A stretch of 5,294 bases of DNA. Origin: Hyphomicrobiales bacterium (GTDB taxonomy: Bacteria; Pseudomonadota; Alphaproteobacteria; Rhizobiales; S144-23). Shown here piece by piece: positions 1 to 4,776 of the stretch. Under the pieces are notes generated by a model, which worked only from the letters and a program-made list of their open reading frames with translations, made no database searches and was not told the origin of the DNA. Each line of letters opens with the position of its first letter. The stretch's first letter is position 1. The DNA is taken from positions 1 to 5,294 of the forward strand of contig WGBL01000233.1 in assembly GCA_015494375.1 (NCBI GenBank), read 5' to 3'. The translations under genes and the position numbers were made by a program.

Positions 1-44
1 GGGGCGGAGGCATGCAGCTGGCGCTCAGACCGCACAACTGAGTT

Positions 45-62
45 GATGACAAGTCTGTCATC
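45..62. repeat. 7-bp inverted repeat (hairpin) upstream of murJ
   Basis: GATGACA at 45-51 is followed by the 4-base loop AGTC and by the perfect reverse complement TGTCATC at 56-62. It could be a small RNA hairpin, an operator, or the end of an upstream transcript. No T-tract follows, so it is not a canonical terminator. Its right arm runs into the heptamer array that begins at 59. In positions 1-60 I cannot recognise the end of any upstream gene: the three plus frames stop at 39-41, 44-46 and 70-72 without a recognisable protein. Confidence 0.55.
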
Positions 63-128
63 TGACACCTGACCACCTGACACCTGAATCTGGCACCTGA
101 CACGTGACTCCTGGCACCTGGATCTGGG
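59..128. repeat. Degenerate heptamer tandem array (CACCTGA-like)
   Basis: About ten consecutive 7-base units can be read here: CATCTGA, CACCTGA, (one extra C), CACCTGA, CACCTGA, ATCTGG (six bases), CACCTGA, CACGTGA, CTCCTGG, CACCTGG, ATCTGGG. CACCTG occurs at 66, 74, 81, 94 and 115, with the variant CACGTG at 101. The array ends about 134 bp before the murJ start. Stops and poor coding character make it non-coding. It resembles the short tandemly repeated heptamers known from other bacterial intergenic regions. I see no evidence of a protein-binding role, and no clear sigma70 promoter in 1-262. Confidence 0.75.
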
Positions 129-262
129 TGCAATGCGGCGCGCAGTAAGAGCCCTCCAGCAAGCATCGAACAGGCACGATGGCGGGGCACGGGGGCAACG
201 CCAACAGCAATCCCGCCCTCGCGCCTTGCCCCGGCGCGCGATCCCGGCTACCTCGGAGCGCC

Positions 263-1894
263 ATGAAGCTCTATCGCGCCTTCGCCACCGTCGGCGGCTT
301 TACAATGCTGAGCCGCGTGCTCGGCTTCGTCCGCGATATCCTCATTGCCGGTGTGCTCGGCACGGGGCTTGTCGCCGACGCTTTTTTTGCCGCCTTTCGC
401 CTGCCCAACCTCTTCCGGCGGCTGTTCGCCGAAGGCGCATTCAACGCGGCATTCGTGCCGCTGTTTGCCAAGCGCCTCGAGGGCGAAGGGCCCGCCGGTG
501 CCCGCCGCTTTGCCGAGGAGGCGCTGGCGGCGCTCACCTTCGCGCTCCTTGTCTTCACGGCGCTCGCCGAGCTCGCAATGCCGTGGTTCATCCACCTGAT
601 CACGCCAGGCTTTGCGGGCGACGCTGAGAAGTTCGATTTCACGGTGCTCTTGACGCGCATCACCTTTCCCTATCTCTTGTGCATGTCGCTGGTGGCGCTC
701 TACTCGGGGCTACTCAACGCCCTTGGGCGCTTTACGGCCGCCGCCGCCGCACCGATCCTCCTCAATGCGGTGCTGATTGCGACCATGGCGGCCGCCGCCT
801 TTTTCGGCCTCGGCAATACCCCAGAGGCGGGCCTCCTGCTTGCCTGGGGCGTCGCGCTGGCCGGGCTCCTGCAGCTCGTGATGCTGCTTGGCGCCGCACG
901 GCGCGCCGACTTTCCCCTCACGCTCCGCCCCCCGCGGCTCACAGCCGGTGTGCGCCGCCTCGTCCGGCTCGGCCTGCCCGGCGTCATCGCCGGCGGCATC
1001 ACCCAGATCAACATCGTCATCGGCACCATGATCGCCTCGCTTGAGAGCGGCGCCATCGCCTTTCTCTATTACGCCGACCGCCTCTATCAGCTGCCCCTTG
1101 GCGTGATCGGCATCGCCGTCGGCGTGGTGCTCCTGCCCGATGTCTCACGCGAGCTCCGGGCGGGCAATCTGGCGCGGGTCGCCGATAGCCAGAACCGCGC
1201 CCTCGAATTCGCGCTTCTGCTGACGATGCCCGCCGCGGTGGCGCTTTTCGCCATCCCCGAGCCCATCATCCGCGTGCTCTTTGAGCGCGGCGCCTTTGGC
1301 CCAAGCGACACCCTGGCGGTCTCTGCGGCCCTCAGGGCGTTTGCCGTGGGGCTGCCGGCGTTCGTTCTGATAAAGGTTTTCTCGCCGGCCTATTTCGCGC
1401 GCGAGGACACCCGCACGCCGATGATCTATGCCGGCATCTCCATGGTGGTGAACGTCGTGGGCTCGCTTGTTCTTTTCTTTGTGCTACCAAGGTTTGGCCT
1501 CATGCCCCATATCGGCATCGCCATCGCAACCACGCTTGCGGGCTGGGTGAACACGCTGCTTCTGTGGGCGACCCTCGGGCGGCGCGGACATTTCCACATT
1601 GACACCCGGCTCAGGCGCACACTGCCGCTCATTGCCCTCTCAAGCCTCGTCATGGGGCTCACGGTCTGGCTAGCCGCAGCAGCGCTCGGCCCCTGGCTCG
1701 GGCCCGGGCAGGCGCTTCTCGTCGAGGCGTTTGCGCTCGGCGGGCTGATTGTGCTGGGCGTGGCCATTTTCGGCCTTGCTCTTTCGCTCACAGGAGCGCT
1801 AAAGCTCGGCGAGCTCACAGAGAGCCTCAGGCAACGACAGGGGGAGCTGCCACAAGCGAAACGACGCCAGGGGGAGCAGCGTCAGGGGGAGTAA
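263..1894 (+). CDS. murJ: Lipid II flippase MurJ (MviN family)
   Basis: MurJ moves lipid-linked peptidoglycan precursor (lipid II) from the inner to the outer face of the cytoplasmic membrane. The protein (543 aa) is almost entirely hydrophobic segments, as expected for the 14-helix MOP-superfamily fold. The N-terminus carries the family signature SRVLGFVRD, then ADAFFAAFRLPNLFRR and FAEGAFNAAFVP. With ATG 263 as start, R18, R24, D39 and R52 fall at the same numbers as the essential residues of E. coli MurJ, and the later YYADRL motif puts an arginine at 273, close to E. coli R270. This is why I chose 263 over the in-frame ATG at 179, which would add 28 non-homologous residues. GGAG at 255-258 is a close, modest ribosome site. 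The C-terminus is odd: the last ~20 residues are hydrophilic QRQGE-like pentads encoded by a 15-bp repeat, making the protein longer than E. coli MurJ (511 aa). cbpA follows after 46 bp. Confidence 0.95.
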   Translation: MKLYRAFATVGGFTMLSRVLGFVRDILIAGVLGTGLVADAFFAAFRLPNLFRRLFAEGAFNAAFVPLFAKRLEGEGPAGARRFAEEALAALTFALLVFTALAELAMPWFIHLITPGFAGDAEKFDFTVLLTRITFPYLLCMSLVALYSGLLNALGRFTAAAAAPILLNAVLIATMAAAAFFGLGNTPEAGLLLAWGVALAGLLQLVMLLGAARRADFPLTLRPPRLTAGVRRLVRLGLPGVIAGGITQINIVIGTMIASLESGAIAFLYYADRLYQLPLGVIGIAVGVVLLPDVSRELRAGNLARVADSQNRALEFALLLTMPAAVALFAIPEPIIRVLFERGAFGPSDTLAVSAALRAFAVGLPAFVLIKVFSPAYFAREDTRTPMIYAGISMVVNVVGSLVLFFVLPRFGLMPHIGIAIATTLAGWVNTLLLWATLGRRGHFHIDTRLRRTLPLIALSSLVMGLTVWLAAAALGPWLGPGQALLVEAFALGGLIVLGVAIFGLALSLTGALKLGELTESLRQRQGELPQAKRRQGEQRQGE

Positions 1895-1949
1895 CGCCGG
1901 GGAGCAACGACAAGCGGAGCAACGACAAGGGGAGCGGTGAGTGGCGGAG
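1843..1949. repeat. 15-bp degenerate tandem array across murJ/cbpA junction
   Basis: GGAG cores occur at 1843, 1873, 1888, 1901, 1916, 1931 and 1946, with spacings of 30, 15, 13, 15, 15 and 15 bases. The best pair, GGAGCAACGACAAG at 1901-1914 and 1916-1929, is identical over 14 bases. The left half is translated as the end of MurJ, giving pentads QRQGE, LPQAK, RRQGE and QRQGE before the TAA at 1892-1894. The middle is the 46-bp spacer. The last units enter the start of cbpA. The unit length is a multiple of three, so it can expand within murJ without a frameshift. Confidence 0.8.
1929..1934 (+). promoter_or_regulatory. Ribosome binding site of cbpA, embedded in tandem repeat
   Basis: GGGGAG lies 6 bases before the GTG start at 1941 and is the best Shine-Dalgarno match there. 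It is one copy of the 15-bp array, so similar GGAG motifs also lie 15, 30 and 43 bases upstream, at 1916, 1901 and 1888, without a start codon at the right distance. It supports GTG 1941 as the start. The GTG at 1937 is out of frame with cbpA. Confidence 0.65.
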
Positions 1950-2930
1950 AAAGCCAAAGATCCTTATGAGGTGCTCGGCGTCGAGCGGACGGCATCGAAG
2001 GACGCCATCCGGCGCGCCTACCGCAAACTCGCCAAGAAGTATCATCCCGATCTCAATCCGGACGACAAATCCGCCGAGGAGCGTTTCAAGGACATCGCAC
2101 AGGCCTATGACATCCTTGGCGACGAGGAGAAGCGCAAGCGGTTCGACAGGGGCGAGATCGATGCCACGGGCGCCGAGAGGCCTGAGCCACAATATCAATA
2201 CTATCGCCACTATGCCGACCGCGATGCCGAGAGCCCCTATATGCGCACGGGTGGCTTTGAGGAGTATATCGACCTGAGCGAGCTTTTCGGCGAGGCGTTC
2301 GCCCGCCAGGGGGCCGGACGCGGGTGGGCTGGCGCAGGCGGCAAAGGGGGTGCTGGGGGCGCGCAGGTGCGCATCCGTGGGGCGGATGTGCGCTATCATA
2401 TGGAAATCGATTTTCTCGAGGCCGTCCGCGGCGGGCGCAAGCGCGTGACAATGCCCGACGGCACCACGCTCGATATCAAGATCCCCGCGGGCATCGCCGA
2501 CGGGCAGACGCTGCGCCTCAAGGGCAAGGGGACGCCCGGCATCGGTGGCGGCGCGCCGGGCGATGCGCTCGTCTCCATCACAGTGCGGCCGCACAAGTTC
2601 TTCAGGCGCGCGGGCAACGACATCCTGCTCGATTTGCCGATTACCCTCGATGAGGCGGTGCTCGGGGCCAAAGTGGCCGTGCCGACGATTACGGGCCGGG
2701 TTAATGTCACCATCCCCAAGGGCGCGAGCACGGGCAAGACATTGCGGCTCCGAGGCAAGGGCATTCAGGCGCAAGGGGCCAAGGGCGGCAAAAGCAGCAG
2801 TGGCGACCAGCTGGTGCGCCTTGAGATCGTCTTGCCCGAGAAAATCGACCCCGAACTCGAGGCCTGCATCCGCACCTGGCGCGAGAAGCATCGCTACAAC
2901 CCGCGCCGCAATCTGGAGGTGAGCGAGTGA
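1941..2930 (+). CDS. cbpA: CbpA-type class B J-domain co-chaperone
   Basis: This cytoplasmic Hsp40 would stimulate the DnaK ATPase and hand over unfolded substrates. E. coli CbpA also binds curved DNA. The 329-aa protein (E. coli CbpA is 306) has an N-terminal J domain at about residues 7-72, beginning DPYEVLGV, with the essential HPD motif at 35-37. A charged, Tyr-rich linker follows, then a Gly-rich stretch at about 124-141. Two beta-rich substrate-binding C-terminal subdomains follow from about residue 150, with paired motifs IPAGIADGQTLRLKGKG and IPKGASTGKTLRLRGKG. There are no CxxCxGxG zinc-finger repeats, which separates it from true DnaJ. The start is GTG with GGGGAG 6 bases upstream, and the J domain begins seven residues in, as expected. 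The overlap with cbpM supports the cbpA assignment over a generic DnaJ-like label. A long minus-strand open frame over this gene is a composition shadow. Confidence 0.93.
   Translation: MAEKAKDPYEVLGVERTASKDAIRRAYRKLAKKYHPDLNPDDKSAEERFKDIAQAYDILGDEEKRKRFDRGEIDATGAERPEPQYQYYRHYADRDAESPYMRTGGFEEYIDLSELFGEAFARQGAGRGWAGAGGKGGAGGAQVRIRGADVRYHMEIDFLEAVRGGRKRVTMPDGTTLDIKIPAGIADGQTLRLKGKGTPGIGGGAPGDALVSITVRPHKFFRRAGNDILLDLPITLDEAVLGAKVAVPTITGRVNVTIPKGASTGKTLRLRGKGIQAQGAKGGKSSSGDQLVRLEIVLPEKIDPELEACIRTWREKHRYNPRRNLEVSE
2915..2919 (+). promoter_or_regulatory. Ribosome binding site of cbpM inside the cbpA 3' end
   Basis: GGAGG lies within the last codons of cbpA. It is 7 bases before GTG 2927 and 10 bases before ATG 2930, which are adjacent codons in the same frame (GTGATG). 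Both are acceptable starts, so the site does not settle which is used. The arrangement fits translational coupling from cbpA to cbpM. Confidence 0.65.
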
Positions 2931-3268
2931 TGCTCGATGAGAACGAGGTTATCGCCCGCATTCGGGGGCTCACGCGCATCCGGCTCGAGCGTTGGGTGGC
3001 GCGTGGCTGGATCGCCCCGGCCGAGGCCCCCGAGGGGCGGCGCTACTCTGAGATCGACATCGCGCGCTGCAACCTCATCTGCCAGCTGCGCGACGACATG
3101 GGCATTGAGCGCGACGTGGTGCCCGTAATCTTGTCACTGCTCGACCAGGTCTATGGCCTGCGCCGGCAATTGCGCGTCCTCTCACGCGCCATCTCCGAGC
3201 AACCCGATGAGGTCAAGCACAGCATCATCGCCGCCATCAAACGCCAGGCCCAGAGTCCAGGTGAGTGA
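2930..3268 (+). CDS. cbpM: Chaperone modulator CbpM
   Basis: CbpM proteins bind the J domain of CbpA and inhibit both its co-chaperone and DNA-binding activities. This small protein (112 aa from ATG 2930, 113 from GTG 2927) starts with a MerR-like winged-helix region of about 45 residues (RLERWVARGWIAP followed by RRYSEIDIARCNLI). A helical part follows (DMGIERDVVPVILSLLDQVYGLRRQLRVLSRAI), matching the two-part layout of E. coli CbpM. The cbpA stop TGA 2928-2930 shares its A with the ATG, so the pair is tightly coupled and should be made in linked amounts. The last codons (SPGE, TGA) lie in the first copy of a 16-bp tandem repeat. Similarity to E. coli CbpM is modest in sequence, so the call rests on fold pattern, size and the adjacent cbpA. 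A MerR-like transcription regulator is less likely. Confidence 0.88.
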   Translation: MLDENEVIARIRGLTRIRLERWVARGWIAPAEAPEGRRYSEIDIARCNLICQLRDDMGIERDVVPVILSLLDQVYGLRRQLRVLSRAISEQPDEVKHSIIAAIKRQAQSPGE

Positions 3269-3318
3269 GGGTCCAGGTGAGTGAGGGTCCGGTTGACGGC
3301 GCGCCCGGTTGAAGCCTG
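3255..3318. repeat. 16-bp tandem array overlapping the cbpM stop codon
   Basis: Four consecutive 16-base units begin at 3255, 3271, 3287 and 3303. The first two, GTCCAGGTGAGTGAGG, are identical. The third and fourth share GNCCGGTTGA and decay afterwards. The cbpM stop TGA 3266-3268 lies in unit one, so later units do not alter the protein. The reverse complement of units one and two contains CACCTGGA, a string also present at 115-122 in the heptamer array; that may be chance. Confidence 0.8.
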
Positions 3319-3398
3319 CCGCCCCGAACCAACGGGCACAGGAGTTGTGGGGGCTACTCTCTCAGCCCTCTCTAACGCTCCCGCTGCACCCTCACTAC

Positions 3399-3421
3399 TG
3401 TCCGGTAGATTTTTCTGGACA
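3399..3421. repeat. Imperfect inverted repeat with T-rich loop
   Basis: TGTCC at 3399-3403 pairs with GGACA at 3417-3421. The 13-base interior contains a run of five T. The arms are short and nearly extend by two more bases (TGTCCGG against TGTCCAG). It could be a weak hairpin or the remnant of a mobile-element end. I cannot match it to a specific family. Confidence 0.35.
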
Positions 3422-3422
3422 A

Positions 3423-3446
3423 GGCGCATGGTATTGATTCTGCGCC
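3423..3446. repeat. GGCGCA/TGCGCC hairpin
   Basis: GGCGCA at 3423-3428 is the exact reverse complement of TGCGCC at 3441-3446, with a 12-base AT-rich loop between. GTTT follows, which is too short to call an intrinsic terminator. The right arm overlaps a 15-base string (3444-3458) that recurs in the ndk leader. Confidence 0.4.
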
Positions 3447-3525
3447 GTTTCCAGATGGCTTGCGCATTTGGGGCACGGTACGGCGCAACGTTGAACCGCG
3501 ATTGGTTCGTCCCTCCACCGGCCAG

Positions 3526-3611
3526 TTTTGTTCCCCCCTCTCGAGGGGGAGGGTCGGCAAGAGGCGAACGACGAGCCGGAGGCGAGGAGCGGGAAGCCAA
3601 GGAGGGGGTGG
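3526..3611 (+). repeat. Palindromic GC-rich dispersed-type repeat, copy A
   Basis: The unit starts with TTTTG, then a palindrome CCCCCTC (3534-3540) / GAGGGGG (3543-3549), then a purine-rich GC tail, ending GAAGCCAAGGAGGGGGT at 3593-3609. The same order of parts (TTTTG, C-run/G-run palindrome, GAAGCC, GGAGGGGGT) is found on the opposite strand at 3671-3734. The element resembles the REP-like intergenic palindromes common in alphaproteobacterial genomes. That is from general knowledge of such repeats, not from a match I could run. Confidence 0.65.
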
Positions 3612-3670
3612 AAAGAGATAATTTGATCGTACATTCAATTGGTTGCGCACGAGTATTGTTTTGTGCAATG

Positions 3671-3734
3671 ACCCCCTCCAGGGCTTCGGGCTCCGCCCTC
3701 CGCCCAGCCTCCCCCTAGAAGGGGGAGGCAAAAC
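3671..3734 (-). repeat. Palindromic GC-rich dispersed-type repeat, copy B (inverted)
   Basis: Read on the minus strand this copy has the same parts as copy A but is about 20 bases shorter. Its palindrome is perfect: GCCTCCCCCT at 3707-3716 and AGGGGGAGGC at 3720-3729, a 10-bp stem with a 3-base loop. Its inner end, ACCCCCTCC (3671-3679) and GGCTTC (3682-3687), pairs with GAAGCC and GGAGGGGGT of copy A in 15 of 17 positions. The hairpin sits 69 bases downstream of the ndk stop. It could slow transcription or protect the 3' end of the ndk message, but no T-tract follows. Confidence 0.65.
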
Positions 3735-3797
3735 AACAGTCAACCGGACGACAGTGGCTGCGCCCTTCACTACTCACCCCCGGCGGCCGCCGCCCCC

Positions 3798-4220
3798 TCA
3801 GCCCACGATCTCATCATCGGAAAAGCAGAGCGCAATCTCTTTTGCCGCATTCTCGGGGCTGTCGGAGCCATGGACGGAATTGCGCTCGATGCTCTCGGCA
3901 AACTCGGCACGGATGGTGCCGGGGGCGGCGTCGGCCGGGTTGGTGGCCCCCATCACCTCGCGGTTGCGGGCCACCGCATCCTCGCCTTCGAGCACCTGCA
4001 AGACAATGGGACCGGACGTCATGAAAGCGACGAGGTCATCATAGAAAGGACGCTCCTTGTGGACCTCATAGAACTTTTGGGCCTCGGAGGTGCGCCAGCG
4101 CACGCGCTTCTGGGCGATGATCCTCAGCCCGGCGTCCTCGAGTTTGGTGATGATGCGCCCTGTGATGTTACGCGCGGTGGCGTCGGGCTTGATGATGGAC
4201 AGCGTGCGCTCGATGGCCAT
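3798..4220 (-). CDS. ndk: Nucleoside diphosphate kinase
   Basis: Ndk transfers the terminal phosphate of ATP to other nucleoside diphosphates through a phosphohistidine intermediate, balancing NTP and dNTP pools in the cytoplasm. The 140-aa length is typical of bacterial Ndk. The N-terminus ERTLSIIKPDA contains the conserved Lys11. The active-site motif NSVHGSDS places the phosphorylated histidine at residue 117, the same number as in E. coli, and the C-terminal half shows the usual IRAEFAESIERN lead-in. The start is ATG with GAGGAG at 4227-4232 (minus strand), 6 bases upstream. The stop is TGA. The gene is convergent with cbpM and divergent from the AhpD-like gene, with 169 bp to the latter's start, so it is probably transcribed alone. 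I see no convincing -35/-10 pair in its leader, which instead contains degenerate direct repeats. Confidence 0.97.
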   Translation of the reverse strand: MAIERTLSIIKPDATARNITGRIITKLEDAGLRIIAQKRVRWRTSEAQKFYEVHKERPFYDDLVAFMTSGPIVLQVLEGEDAVARNREVMGATNPADAAPGTIRAEFAESIERNSVHGSDSPENAAKEIALCFSDDEIVG

Positions 4221-4226
4221 TTGCCG

Positions 4227-4232
4227 CTCCTC
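4227..4232 (-). promoter_or_regulatory. Ribosome binding site of ndk
   Basis: On the minus strand GAGGAG lies 6 bases before the ATG at 4220. This is strong and well placed, and it confirms the ndk start. Confidence 0.75.
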
Positions 4233-4242
4233 GCTCTAATCT

Positions 4243-4289
4243 GTTTCTGTTGCCGTTTCCAGATGGTGTTGCCGTCTCTGGTCTGTTGC
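4243..4289. repeat. Degenerate direct repeats in the ndk leader
   Basis: Three units of the form GT(T/C)TC...TGTTGCC can be read: 4243-4254, 4255-4273 and 4274-4289. TGTTGCCGT is repeated exactly at 4248-4256 and 4267-4275, and TGTTGC recurs at 4284-4289. On the ndk strand this gives three GCAACA motifs 17-19 bases apart, between about 28 and 69 bases upstream of the start codon. They could be regulator sites or simply another degenerate tandem repeat. The middle unit's string GCCGTTTCCAGATGG (4252-4266) occurs again at 3444-3458. Confidence 0.5.
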
Positions 4290-4344
4290 AATCGCGTGCC
4301 CCGCCGCAATGGAGTTGCGGCCGGGCAATCTGAAATTGCGGGCG

Positions 4345-4352
4345 CTTATAGC
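4345..4352 (+). promoter_or_regulatory. Possible -10 element for the AhpD-like gene
   Basis: CTTATAGC stands out as AT-containing sequence in a GC-rich setting, 37 bases before the ATG at 4390, and TATAGC resembles an alphaproteobacterial -10 box. No good -35 lies 16-18 bases upstream: the nearest TTGCGG strings are at 4315 (too far) and 4336 (too close). This is a weak call. Confidence 0.25.
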
Positions 4353-4371
4353 GGCCGCCCCCGAAGCCATC

Positions 4372-4377
4372 AAGGAG
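4372..4377 (+). promoter_or_regulatory. Ribosome binding site of the AhpD-like gene
   Basis: AAGGAG lies 12 bases before ATG 4390, somewhat far but a strong core. The alternative in-frame ATG at 4309 has no Shine-Dalgarno sequence. This favours 4390. Confidence 0.5.
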
Positions 4378-4389
4378 ACCATTGGCCCC

Positions 4390-4776
4390 ATGGAACCGAT
4401 CGAGTATGAGAACGCCTCGGACGAGATCCGCGCCGTCTTCGATGACATCAAGGCAACGCGCGGTGTCGACGACGTCAACAACTTCTGGAAATATCTTGCC
4501 AACGAGCCGCGCATGCTCGCCCATGTCTGGCAGAGCCTCAAGGCGATCATGGGCGAGGGGGCGCTCGATCCGCTCACCAAGGAGCTCATCTATGTCGCAG
4601 TCTCGATCACCAACAACTGCGAATATTGCATGGCGAGCCATGGCGCCGCGGCCCGTGCCAAAGGCGCGACCGAGGCGATGATGAACGAGCTTTATGCGGT
4701 GGTGGGTCTTGCCAACATGACCAACCGCCTGGTCAATGCCTACGGGGTGCCGGTGGACGAGGCGTTCAAGCGTTAG
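4390..4776 (+). CDS. AhpD-like carboxymuconolactone decarboxylase family protein
   Basis: This 128-aa, mostly helical cytoplasmic protein belongs to the AhpD/CMD superfamily. It carries the AhpD-type redox signature E-x11-C-x2-C-x3-H, seen as Glu65, Cys77, Cys80 and His84 in ELIYVAVSITNNCEYCMASH. In AhpD these residues relay electrons and protons for peroxide reduction through a cysteine pair. True carboxymuconolactone decarboxylases lack the cysteine pair, so a thiol-disulfide or peroxidase-like role is more likely than decarboxylation. The substrate cannot be told. The N-terminus (MEPIEYENASDEIRAVFDDIKATRG) looks like the usual start of this subfamily. An upstream ATG at 4309 would add 27 residues over the intergenic sequence and lacks a ribosome site. 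It is divergent from ndk. Its neighbours do not include ahpC, so a link to alkyl hydroperoxide reductase is not supported here. Confidence 0.85.
   Translation: MEPIEYENASDEIRAVFDDIKATRGVDDVNNFWKYLANEPRMLAHVWQSLKAIMGEGALDPLTKELIYVAVSITNNCEYCMASHGAAARAKGATEAMMNELYAVVGLANMTNRLVNAYGVPVDEAFKR

Larger units (their letters stand above)
3269..3797. other. Repeat-rich non-coding region between cbpM and ndk
   Basis: No open frame here has a recognisable protein or a good start, and this 529-bp gap separates the convergent cbpM and ndk genes. It contains the end of the 16-bp array, an imperfect TGTCC/GGACA inverted repeat, a GGCGCA/TGCGCC hairpin, a GAACC/GGTTC hairpin (3493-3497 with 3504-3508), and the two inverted palindromic repeats described separately. 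A 12-bp perfect palindrome, CGGCGGCCGCCG at 3781-3792, lies five bases past the ndk stop. It has no T-tract on either strand, so I do not call it a terminator. GGGCT/AGCCC at 3351-3355 and 3364-3368 is a weak candidate stem downstream of cbpM. Confidence 0.7.

Noticed and set aside
59..128. A CRISPR-like or iteron-type (replication origin) array
   Set aside because: The units are only 7 bases without unique spacers, and no cas, rep or dnaA-type gene or DnaA-box cluster is nearby.
179..262. An N-terminal extension of murJ from the ATG at 179
   Set aside because: The extra 28 residues have no family likeness, whereas the start at 263 aligns R18, R24, D39 and R52 with E. coli MurJ.
1827..2891. 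A 354-codon open frame on the minus strand opposite cbpA
   Set aside because: It is antisense to a clearly functional J-domain gene and matches no protein family I know. Long antisense frames are common in GC-rich genes.
3493..3520. A possible tRNA T-arm (GGTTCGTCCC)
   Set aside because: No matching acceptor, anticodon or D-arm can be drawn around it, and the T-stem does not pair.
3707..3729. An intrinsic terminator for ndk formed by the 10-bp hairpin
   Set aside because: The stem is strong but no T-tract follows on the minus strand. It is better explained as part of the paired palindromic repeat.
3643..4044. A plus-strand open frame covering the repeats and the ndk 3' end
   Set aside because: It translates palindromic repeat sequence and antisense ndk, with Pro/Ser/Arg-rich content and no family likeness.
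3870..4409. A 179-codon plus-strand open frame opposite ndk
   Set aside because: It is a shadow of ndk, which has all catalytic motifs on the minus strand.
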